Of a DNA stretch of 64,000 bases, positions 28,001-35,062 are shown piece after piece. The notes beneath the pieces were generated by a model. The model saw only the letters and a program-made list of their open reading frames with translations, made no database searches and was not told where the DNA came from. The DNA is taken from positions 20,462 through 84,461 of the IMG/VR virus record IMGVR_UViG_3300034284_001491, one strand, 5' to 3'. Source of the DNA: a virus. The position numbers were made by a program, and so were the translations under genes. Within the stretch, counting starts at the first letter, position 1. Each line of letters begins with the position of its first letter.

Positions 28001-28091
28001 CCATAATCCAAATAAGTATGGAGGATCTATATATAAAAATGGAGGAACGTATAATCCTAATACTGATGAGATAATAGGTTTTATAGACTGA
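22068..28091 (+). CDS. Giant modular virion protein with peptidoglycan-hydrolase domains (2007 aa)
   Basis: A multidomain protein starting inside the previous stop codon. Residues about 150-290 look like a CHAP/NlpC-type cysteine amidase or peptidase (C168 in ADCISGTC; H230 in PFHAYLI). Residues 385-500 resemble a lytic transglycosylase (catalytic-type E401 in IYGAESKFG, then GIQSVGPFQINP). Residues about 1375-1660 resemble a large polyvalent-protein domain with GHVHF ... VTQIQSD. Residues 1795-1900 give a second transglycosylase-like site (E1823 in AIAGRESTFG). Gly-Gly motifs mark the joints. The motif GG-NPNTDE-IGF occurs at 573-588 and again at the extreme C-terminus. It probably acts in wall penetration and as ejected cargo. 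Confidence 0.7.
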   Translation: MKKSFKKNTREGLPNGPNEIKTTQSGFIISERGQWDFPGLPTMIPSNNITMKNVPYPVFGFDDLGYSQMMYPGMDYKFPGNQVYELPIAQVGKENKVPSYEDLYKEYNIVQSQVNDYLRNNKGREEERNYRLRLNDTANKLIEQGIDVREEGYIPDHIKNSPEFRADCISGTCRILNEIGEPTKYYSNTLLQDDVIAGKVPGRTFDYSVKGIVPGDILQFKSDEKSYPFHAYLIQDISEPDAKGNRTVKVAGSSGNGPLRNEIYILTPDNKITDTWGNPRYVQTIRRERFDKNPVPNDLLKRRDELKSNLEKYYPNAFKNFDVDTDAFKPTAFIRNNNNKLNLGNPGFPSETINLDESKLDEILTQFSDPDFKSNFMKQQKVSNDEYDAIVKNVIGIYGAESKFGTGYGREPLWLQKFLAGPKGIQSVGPFQINPKMLKTKRFSRNDLFDPILGSEAAAIFLAENLPLLRNRAGLKPGDDHYSENLNKDNYLEYIPYLMNQQGLLLGDNYTEEEKPGRIARFFGADPTPTPENKLTGDSEYNQAVKRYIENLGVQAIPASMSNPVTISDYQDGGIFNPNTDEFIGFVDELPKAQDGEETKAKPITNIDLAPIEITAKRTIWDKLKGFARQFPGVDFDEYQRSKALQEKYQNAWFPESPKNLQFIEQRALEDGKSAYRPSTLQFNPITGEIMPASGRIDPDDTFDLALLPASLPFKATSRLGKIGLGAIEMVNPISGFRNLFPTYKNIYRIEPTSWSKDPTDALSGRWFGELEEMPFYVKNLKDKDAGYRIMRKKVSEKKWKKISGENMPDEAKKMSIGPGKYGTYDNASKSGELSQAQARRLTLGAHIPSDVEHASLNKNLINLNEGILPEEVVSKIRLGNPRKFLSSSGKVEYPAGELGKEGATDHVFHLLYQQFKNQGYEKPILGIPRKYFPFKNGGLYNSYMYQVGGPKDDDDKKRVLVTPNGLVAPTLNTFEVIEERTPLQKIYDEEFQKRLNADKAFQEKWYPGQEYDPTNIEKRAVMAANDKVSKYIINQRNKEGKTRNSYANRQEFLKALTDEEKKYIGQSNLAGYLEPDAGSRFRAAWHNINHLGQGFLNTDPDLTQEEANNISRWNAFAPLGVPLNALRATLTGDNIGEAFKGETSRPWMSADEQPLASGMESTVPYLNTVGDVGMDPLNFSGMGIGQGLSKVLNPFNKFKRLNPNITSSVDNVGKGLTQASKRAWQMEELPGLHLKSTMEGEAISKIVEPKTGLINTEQALAIIGKESGGADKVALIRKGLGDKIPKKMDFNEFRKITQEQLIPLERQFSTQSSNYGIDRIGYPGATDVEANIDGTFNIFGNPTKFKTREEAEEFLKLQLPLENQTLILGNKSKFGRGSHAHGNPEETLGHVHFLRDAETPDVLTVTQIQSDAFQGTYRIMPKDSKNLTALEKQQKSLARMEELQERNKAILNKMKTEGVDEAGLPVLDYQIRQFEDIVKAQENTNIFKKADIENFTQKQLLDKNHQERYLQELVDYAGKRGDVNKVRVPTSETAAKVQGYNPIQESTLGPVTKKQLDESSTFEEFLTLKKEQIGNYKLNNEELNTFKKIYNDYKAGKLGKVYDPAHTTILKKYSEQPKTIKKLFGKEPTIVTDSKGNTWYEFDIPEKFKKGKGEIKAFGLAPYIGLGGAGALGAGALQQNNQSKKQSKGGNIYANGGLVKAQIGIQTMRPDATSVNMNLPQIDLSKKLKLTEENKKRIQELFPDKKQALEELESLYYNAYEDFGSRFNKLNTWPELSGKTINLTTDRYRGANIPIEYLNMLTDSAKRFKLDPYLLYAIAGRESTFGQGKNNEGRNVSPINLVSGWNIDEPYRPYSYERFLADKNSPNIIKSKSSSGLFFHTPEKENELNELNNYIIENNLFDEYKNKISKSPKLQYTNPFDLVSEFIVNKGIEKYNPGDPDYKNKINKEIELLRSDPEFTKYYNSMNKKFGGSLEKYHNPNKYGGSIYKNGGTYNPNTDEIIGFID

Positions 28092-28104
28092 GAAAATTTT
28101 TGTA

Positions 28105-28116
28105 AATTGTACAATT
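28105..28116. repeat. Perfect 12-bp palindrome in intergenic region
   Basis: AATTGTACAATT reads the same on both strands, and lies between a TTTTTGT box (28098-28103) and the start codon at 28130. It could be an operator or only an AT-rich chance match. Confidence 0.4.
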
Positions 28117-28129
28117 ATACTATATAGTA

Positions 28130-31100
28130 ATGAGAAAAGCATTAGTTAAAAGAGGTGATAAAATTGTTGAGGTAACAATTGATGAAAACACCTATAAAAC
28201 AGGGGGTTCTAATCTTATTAAAAGAAAAGATGGATCATACTCCCAAAGAGGACTATGGGATAATATCAGAGCTAATAAAGGTTCTGGAAGGAAACCCACT
28301 AAACAAATGCTTGATCAAGCAAAAAAAATTACTAGAAATAAAAAACAAGAAGGTGGTGAAGAAATATATGGTAATTATATGTTACCTGAATTTGAAGTAG
28401 AAGAAAATACAGGAATGTATAATCCAAATATTGTTGGACCTTCTGCTCCAAGGTATATACCTTCTGAAACAGGATTTATACCAAATCCAAATTATACTAC
28501 AGGAAGTGGATCAACTGAGTCTATTCCACTTGAATTATTTGCTGCACCTATTGCTAGAGGTTTAAGTTCAGCTATTGGTATGATTCCTCAAAGTTGGGTG
28601 ACTACAGCAGGTACAGCAGGAAGTTTACTAGGATTAGAATCTTGCTCTACAGGTAAATGTAGAGGATTAAAAGCTCATCCTAACTATAAAAAATCTTGGG
28701 GAAAATCTAAAAAAAGAAAAAGACAAGAAGGTGGTGAAGAAAATCAATTTGAAGAATTAGTTGATAAAATAGAAGATGCTTTAGAACAAGGTGCAAATCC
28801 ACAAGAATTATTTCAACAACTAATTAAAATGGGTGTTGATGAAAATTCTGCAAAGGAAATTATACAAACAGCTATTCAAGAGATTCAGGGTGAAGGAGAA
28901 GAAAATGAAGATGAAGAATCTAATAGAATGATGGCTTATGGTGGATCAGCTGATCCATGTCCACCTAATTATTATTGGGATGAAGATGAAGGAAAGTGTG
29001 TTCCTATGTCACAAAGTCTTCCTAGTAGAGATGACTTATATAATAATCCTGAAATGCAAAAGGATTTAGATAGATTAAATTATAAAAGAAATATTCAACA
29101 ATATAAAATAGATTATAACAATAATAAAAATAAATTTTATGAAGATAATTATAAAGGACCAAAAATAAAGGATGAAAAGGGTAGAGTACTACCTGATTAT
29201 AATTCTCCTGAATATAAAGATTTTAAAATATTATATGATGAATATTTAAAAACTTTACCTAATCCTGATAGAAGTTCATTTAAACTTCCAGTAGATTATC
29301 AACAAAAGAATTTTTATCCTAAAGAAGGTGAATGGGATGAAGATTCTAAAAAAGAATTTAATAGATTTTTTAATCCTGAACCTACTCAACAAGAAAAAGA
29401 AGAAGGAATTTTAAAAGAATATTTAAAAAGTAAACCTCAAGTAAATCCGGATTTTTATTATAATGATATTCCAGCTGATGATCCAGTACAACAATATAAA
29501 ATGAATCAGGATCAATTACGTGATTATAGATATGAAGAGGAATGGTGTCCATGTTATAAAATGAGGGAAGAACTAATTGCAGGGAGACCAGTTATGAAAA
29601 AAATCTGTGTACCTTGTGAACAAGCAAAGATGGGTGGGAATCTTGATAAATTTATGCAAAAAGGTGGAGACAAAAAACAATTATCTTCATCAGTAAAAAC
29701 TGCAAGTAACTCAGATGTACTAAGTCAAACTTATAATTATCAAGATCAAAATAAAAGTAATACCACAAATGTAAGTAGAATTATAAATTCTTATGATGAT
29801 GGTAGTCCAAATACAACTAGTTATTCTTATTTAAGTCCAGAAGAAAATTTCTTTTACAATACATCAACAGGAGTAAATTTTAATAACGCTGAACCAATTA
29901 CTCCAGAACAAATAGATTTCTACAAAAGAAAAATTGCTGAAGGATTAAATATACCTTATGATTTTAAAGAAGGTGGATCTTATAGAGTTTATAAAACTAG
30001 TGAACGAAAAGGTAAAACTCATAAGGTAGTAGGTCCAGGTGGTGTCACTAAATATTTTGGAGATCCAAAACTGGGAGAAAGAAGTAAATCTAAATATGGT
30101 AAAAAAGCTTTTTATGCTAGACATAAAAAGAATCTAGATAATAATCCGTTCTTTAGAGCATATGCTAGAGCAACATGGGCAGAAGGTGGTGAACCTTCAT
30201 ACATGAATGAACCAGAATATAAAACAAATTCATTCATTTCTAAAGTAAAAGAAATGGGTCAAATAGAAAATGATAAGAATTTGTATAATAACATTATGGA
30301 ACAATCTCAGCAGATGCTAATGCAAATGGGTGGTATCCAAAAAATTGGATACAATGGTATTAGCAATAGTAATCTTGCAAGTATGCAAGCTATGGAGGGT
30401 GAGTATAATCAGAATTCTAATATATTTAAAGCATTTACAGATATTAATAAAGCTGTTATAGATTCTAAAGGAGATAAGATTAAGGCAGCAATGGAAATGG
30501 CTGGTGCAGCGGGTGCAGCATATCTAGGATTACCTCCTGGAGTTGGGAAGGAAGTAGGTAAGATTGCTGGTGAGGCTACAGTTGGTGCAATTAGTAATAC
30601 AAATAAAACTACACAAAATGTAATAAAAAATCTTGAATCACCAACAGCATATAGTGATTTTAAACAAGGAATAAATAATCAGAGTACAGCACAAAATCCT
30701 ACACAACAACAGCAGTCTGCAAGTAGTGGTTCAAATTCATTATCTGGACTATCTGGAATTTTAGGAGGAGCTGGTGGTGGTTCAGGTGGTGGATCTGGAG
30801 ATGCTTTAGGATCAATGTTAAAAGGTGTAATGTCTAATCCTGAAATGTTAACAAGTTTAATTGGAGCTAGAAGAGGGGGTACACTACGTAAATTTGTAAC
30901 CGCAGGAGAAAATCAAATAAATTTACCAACAAATAATTGGTGGGATATTGGTAATACAACATCTTTTTCAAGTAATCCTCAAAATATTACTGCACCAAAT
31001 CAACCTCAACAATATACAATTGCAGATCAAAGTTTAAATACACCAGCTTTATCTGCAACTCCAGATAATCTTGGAGTATGGAGTGATGATCTAAAAACAT

Positions 31101-33316
31101 ATACTCCACCTTCATTTGGTCCTAAAAATCAAATGAATCAACCTGGAATTACGACAGACATAACTAATCCTAAACCACCAGTTCAACAAGATCAAAATAA
31201 AAATAATAAATCAACAGCTGTAATTGGTCCTGCTATAGCTGGTTTTGTTCAATCTTTTGGAGATAAAAAAAGAGCAAAAGAACAAGGTACTAATATAGGA
31301 CAAGCAACGTCAAATTCTGATAGCGTATTTGGATATAATAGAATAGAAGATAGAGGAGATTTTGAAATAAATACTGGTAGACGAAAACCTAATCAATATA
31401 TAATGGGATCACTTCAAGGTGTACCAGCATTGTCATCTGCTAAATATGGTGGTATACAAAAACCTGGAGTATATATGTCTTATCCTACTGCCACTCCAGA
31501 ATCTGTAGTATATGGTAAACCAGATAAGAAAATGTCTAATACATTAGGTCCAGTAGATAGAGATAAAGCAAATCTAGAAGCTGAAGGTGGTGAAACAGTT
31601 ATGACACCTGCAGGTGATGATGGTATTCCTAAATTCTTTAAGATTGGCGGTCAAAGACATAGCCAAGGAGGAACACCTTTATATCTTCCAGAAAATTCAT
31701 TCATATTCTCAGATACTAGATCAATGTTATTAGGAAAGAATATGCTTGAAGAATTTGGTATTACAGGTAAAAAGAAAAAGACACCTGCAGAAGTTGCTAA
31801 AATTCTTGGTAAAGGATATGAAAAATATGTAAAGATTATTCAAGATCCTAATTCAGATTCTATTGAAAGAAGAACAGCAGAGATGATGATACAAACTCAA
31901 ATAAATAATTTGGGTAAATTAGCATTAGCTCAAGAATCTAAAAAAGGTTTTCCACAAGGTATCCCAATGATATCTGTTCCATATATGGCATCAATAGGTG
32001 TAAGTGCAGAACAACTGTTGCCACAAATACCACAAGGTATGCCACAAGGTAATATGATGCCTCCTGAAATGATGCAACAAATGATGCAGATGCAACAGAT
32101 GCCTATGGCTAAATATGGTTTGCAGAAATATCAAGTTGCTGGAGAAACTAATGTGTTTGGAGACCCTAATGCACCATTTCCTACATCTAGTCCTTCAACT
32201 CCAGAAGATAGAAATATAGCACAATATATTTTAGGAAATTTACAAAGTTATTTTACTTCTAAACCAGAAGAAGAATCTATTGAAGCTAATATTAAACCAG
32301 TTGAAATTGTTTCACCAGTAAAAGGATTTGAAACAATAGAAGATGTAGATGCTTTTATTTTAAAAGGTGATGAATTTGGACAAGATTTTAATGCTTTATA
32401 TAATGCTTATTCACAATCACTTCAAGCAATTGATAAATTAAGATATGGACTACTTAATGGTACTGTTCCATTAGAAGAATATGAAAAAGAAAGAGATGCA
32501 ATTAATAGTAGAATTGATGAAATAAAAACTGAATTAAAAAATAGTGGAAATCAAATTCCTTGGTATAAAAGTTCTGGAATTATCCATAATTCAACTGTAG
32601 ATATACTAGAAAATATGCAAGGAATTATGAATGAAGAAAAAAATAAATTAAAAGTTAGAGCTGCTGATTTAAGAAAGTTTAGAACTCTTCAAAATAATGT
32701 ATCTTTTCTTGAAACAGAAAAACAAAAGATTCTTAAACTTTTAAATTCAGATATAGATGATCTTGAAAAAGTACGCCTTAGAAGAAGATTAACAAATCTT
32801 AATGATGCTTTAAATTATGAAACTGATAGAACAAATCAATTTGGAGAAAGAGCATTTAAGATACCTAAACCGACATTTGAGGATATAATAGAAGAAACAG
32901 AAACTTCAGCTAATCTCCCTGTAATAAATAGTCGCTTTAAAACTCCGCGAGTATATGGGGATGAGCATACTGCTCAATGGTTTGGTCCATTAGCTGCAGC
33001 AACGGGTAAATTAATTAAAAAATATACATATGATGATTATATAAAAGATTATGAAAGTAATTCTATAGGTACTACAGTTAAACCATCATATGAATCACAA
33101 CAAGGTACATTAAATAATATACTAAGTACAGCAACACCAGATACAGCAGCTGTACCTGTACAAAATACTGTTCCAACACAAACAGCACCAGCAACTACTC
33201 CAAGTCAACCTAGTAAACAAACTAAATCAAATAGTTCTAATTCAAACAATAATAAATCATTTATATCTAAAATTAAAAAAGTAGAAGATAAAGATTTAGA
33301 TTTATTTAAAAAATAA
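28130..33316 (+). CDS. Giant low-complexity virion protein rich in GG motifs (1728 aa)
   Basis: An internal or cargo-type protein with at least ten Gly-Gly motifs (QEGGEE twice, AYGGSA, MGGNLD, KGGDKK, EGGSYR, EGGEPS, YGGIQK, EGGETV and others). The N-terminal block contains LWDNIRANKGSGRKPTKQML. Residues about 619-684 form a basic domain (KGKTHKVVGPGG ... FYARHKKNLD) similar to small domains of unknown function in phages and large DNA viruses. Residues 864-901 are a Gly/Ser linker. A later block reads GGQRHSQGGTPLYLPENSF. Residues about 1297-1328 are a Met/Gln tract. The last 400 residues are helical. No catalytic motif. Function unknown; it belongs to the ejected-protein group by position. 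Confidence 0.6.
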   Translation: MRKALVKRGDKIVEVTIDENTYKTGGSNLIKRKDGSYSQRGLWDNIRANKGSGRKPTKQMLDQAKKITRNKKQEGGEEIYGNYMLPEFEVEENTGMYNPNIVGPSAPRYIPSETGFIPNPNYTTGSGSTESIPLELFAAPIARGLSSAIGMIPQSWVTTAGTAGSLLGLESCSTGKCRGLKAHPNYKKSWGKSKKRKRQEGGEENQFEELVDKIEDALEQGANPQELFQQLIKMGVDENSAKEIIQTAIQEIQGEGEENEDEESNRMMAYGGSADPCPPNYYWDEDEGKCVPMSQSLPSRDDLYNNPEMQKDLDRLNYKRNIQQYKIDYNNNKNKFYEDNYKGPKIKDEKGRVLPDYNSPEYKDFKILYDEYLKTLPNPDRSSFKLPVDYQQKNFYPKEGEWDEDSKKEFNRFFNPEPTQQEKEEGILKEYLKSKPQVNPDFYYNDIPADDPVQQYKMNQDQLRDYRYEEEWCPCYKMREELIAGRPVMKKICVPCEQAKMGGNLDKFMQKGGDKKQLSSSVKTASNSDVLSQTYNYQDQNKSNTTNVSRIINSYDDGSPNTTSYSYLSPEENFFYNTSTGVNFNNAEPITPEQIDFYKRKIAEGLNIPYDFKEGGSYRVYKTSERKGKTHKVVGPGGVTKYFGDPKLGERSKSKYGKKAFYARHKKNLDNNPFFRAYARATWAEGGEPSYMNEPEYKTNSFISKVKEMGQIENDKNLYNNIMEQSQQMLMQMGGIQKIGYNGISNSNLASMQAMEGEYNQNSNIFKAFTDINKAVIDSKGDKIKAAMEMAGAAGAAYLGLPPGVGKEVGKIAGEATVGAISNTNKTTQNVIKNLESPTAYSDFKQGINNQSTAQNPTQQQQSASSGSNSLSGLSGILGGAGGGSGGGSGDALGSMLKGVMSNPEMLTSLIGARRGGTLRKFVTAGENQINLPTNNWWDIGNTTSFSSNPQNITAPNQPQQYTIADQSLNTPALSATPDNLGVWSDDLKTYTPPSFGPKNQMNQPGITTDITNPKPPVQQDQNKNNKSTAVIGPAIAGFVQSFGDKKRAKEQGTNIGQATSNSDSVFGYNRIEDRGDFEINTGRRKPNQYIMGSLQGVPALSSAKYGGIQKPGVYMSYPTATPESVVYGKPDKKMSNTLGPVDRDKANLEAEGGETVMTPAGDDGIPKFFKIGGQRHSQGGTPLYLPENSFIFSDTRSMLLGKNMLEEFGITGKKKKTPAEVAKILGKGYEKYVKIIQDPNSDSIERRTAEMMIQTQINNLGKLALAQESKKGFPQGIPMISVPYMASIGVSAEQLLPQIPQGMPQGNMMPPEMMQQMMQMQQMPMAKYGLQKYQVAGETNVFGDPNAPFPTSSPSTPEDRNIAQYILGNLQSYFTSKPEEESIEANIKPVEIVSPVKGFETIEDVDAFILKGDEFGQDFNALYNAYSQSLQAIDKLRYGLLNGTVPLEEYEKERDAINSRIDEIKTELKNSGNQIPWYKSSGIIHNSTVDILENMQGIMNEEKNKLKVRAADLRKFRTLQNNVSFLETEKQKILKLLNSDIDDLEKVRLRRRLTNLNDALNYETDRTNQFGERAFKIPKPTFEDIIEETETSANLPVINSRFKTPRVYGDEHTAQWFGPLAAATGKLIKKYTYDDYIKDYESNSIGTTVKPSYESQQGTLNNILSTATPDTAAVPVQNTVPTQTAPATTPSQPSKQTKSNSSNSNNNKSFISKIKKVEDKDLDLFKK

Positions 33317-33326
33317 TAATTTTAAT

Positions 33327-35003
33327 ATGTATACTCCTTATAATATATTTGATTATAATTTACCTAAATATAATCCAGGTGGTCAAAGTAATAATCCTGA
33401 TAAACCAGATCCAGGTACCTATAAAATAGGTGATATTATTGATATCAGTGGTGAAAAAAAAGTTGTAACTGGTTGGGATCCAGTAGCAGGTAAATACACT
33501 ACAGAAAAATGGAATCCTTTAAAAGGAGATATTGGCGACTATACAAAAGATTATGAAGCTTTAGAAAAAGCATTAAATGATCCGGATGTAAAAAAAGCAT
33601 TATGGGAAGAATACAAAAAAGATAAAACAACTTATAAAGTTACAAGTACAGGTAGTAAATATATTAGAGGTATAAAAGATGCAGATGATCTTGTAAAAAA
33701 ATATCTCCAAGCTGAAAAAGCCATAATGGCTATTAATGCTAATTATTCTGCTGATGAAATTAAAAAATTAAATTTAGATAACAATTCGGCAAATAGAAAA
33801 AAATTATTTGAAGAAGTAGGTATTAATTTTAATCCGGGAGATATTGCTATTTTTCAAAAAGCTTATTATGATTTAGCAGATATATATAATAGTACAAGTA
33901 CACCAGATGCTATAAAACAAAAATTAGGAGACTTTGATTGGGAAGCAAAAGGAGATATAGACACTGATTCACCTGAATATAAAACATCAGGAAAAACAGG
34001 AGTTACTAAAGGATATGTTAGTCAAGTAGATGATGCTTTTGGAGATAATACTGTTTTTCAATTTAATAGATTAAAACAACCTACAATAACACAATCTACA
34101 ATAACACAAAAACCACAACAAACCTCTCCACCAATTACTCCTGGGAAAATGGGTCCACCAGTACCTAGGGCAAAACCAGAATTTTGGACTCAAGATAAAA
34201 ATCTTGTAACAAATGCATTAATAGATTATTTTCGTACTAAAAAAATTAATCCTTGGGCTCCACCTATTGATTTACAAGAACCTCAATATACATTACTAGA
34301 TCCTACTTGGCAATTACAAAATAATGCTGCATTAATGAATCAGCAATTACAAGGACTTGGGGCATTTGGTAATTCACAATCTTATCTTGCTAATGCTACA
34401 GCTTTATCTGGTAAAGCATCTGAACAATCACAAGGTATTTTAGCAGAATATGATGCTAGAAATGCAATGATTCAAAATCAAGGTGAACAAGCTAAAACAG
34501 CAATAAGGAATCAAGAAAATCTTGCAAATGCTGAAAGATTAACAAATTTATATGATAAAAATGCTATTGCTGAACAACAATATTTAAATACTGAAATAGC
34601 AAGAAGAAAAAATATTGTTGATGCTACTAATAATGCTTGGACAAATAGAGGACTTACCCAATCTCAAAATATAATGAGTTATCCTTTTCAAGTGGATCCA
34701 GTAACAGGATATACTTATTATGATCCTAGACTTGCCACTGATATGCAACCTTCAGAAACAGATTTTGAAACTAGACAAAAAAGATTAGATGATTTATTAA
34801 CAAGTACTAAATATCAAAATCAAGATATAGAAACTATATACAAAATTTTGTATCCTGATGAAAATATAGGAAATCCTTATTATAGATCGTCACAAAGAGG
34901 AAGACAGAGATATCAACAAAATAATTATGATCCAAGATATGATCAATATTTTATGTATCCTGGAGCTTCTGGTGCTAATCCATATGGTTATCCATTTGGC
35001 TAA
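33327..35003 (+). CDS. Virion-associated glutamine/asparagine-rich protein (558 aa)
   Basis: A 558-residue protein starting 10 bases after the previous stop. The N-terminal part carries one PGG motif (KYNPGGQSN). The middle contains NPWAPPIDLQEPQYTLLDP, followed by a long alanine, asparagine and glutamine-rich helix (about residues 330-430) with the look of an internal core protein. The C-terminus is tyrosine and proline-rich (NYDPRYDQYFMYPG). Parts resemble the C-terminal region of the preceding giant protein in composition. No enzyme motif. I infer a structural cargo protein, perhaps part of a DNA-ejection conduit. Confidence 0.5.
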   Translation: MYTPYNIFDYNLPKYNPGGQSNNPDKPDPGTYKIGDIIDISGEKKVVTGWDPVAGKYTTEKWNPLKGDIGDYTKDYEALEKALNDPDVKKALWEEYKKDKTTYKVTSTGSKYIRGIKDADDLVKKYLQAEKAIMAINANYSADEIKKLNLDNNSANRKKLFEEVGINFNPGDIAIFQKAYYDLADIYNSTSTPDAIKQKLGDFDWEAKGDIDTDSPEYKTSGKTGVTKGYVSQVDDAFGDNTVFQFNRLKQPTITQSTITQKPQQTSPPITPGKMGPPVPRAKPEFWTQDKNLVTNALIDYFRTKKINPWAPPIDLQEPQYTLLDPTWQLQNNAALMNQQLQGLGAFGNSQSYLANATALSGKASEQSQGILAEYDARNAMIQNQGEQAKTAIRNQENLANAERLTNLYDKNAIAEQQYLNTEIARRKNIVDATNNAWTNRGLTQSQNIMSYPFQVDPVTGYTYYDPRLATDMQPSETDFETRQKRLDDLLTSTKYQNQDIETIYKILYPDENIGNPYYRSSQRGRQRYQQNNYDPRYDQYFMYPGASGANPYGYPFG

Positions 35004-35041
35004 CCAAATATATAAACTTATAATGTTTAATAAACTTTTAA

Positions 35042-35049
35042 TATTTTTG
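35042..35049 (+). promoter_or_regulatory. Bacteroidota-type -7 element TATTTTTG with TTATAATAT box
   Basis: TATTTTTG matches TAnnTTTG and is followed six bases later by TTATAATAT (35056-35064), which overlaps the start codon at 35063. This would give an almost leaderless mRNA for the next gene. No -33 TTTG at the expected distance. Confidence 0.45.
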
Positions 35050-35062
35050 TCTATATTATAAT

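Noticed and set aside
35023-35061. 12-codon frame MFNKLLIFLSIL between two cargo genes, preceded by AACCAAAT
   Set aside because: Too short to support as a gene and it spans the promoter-like TATTTTTG; probably chance, though it was noted with the leader motif.
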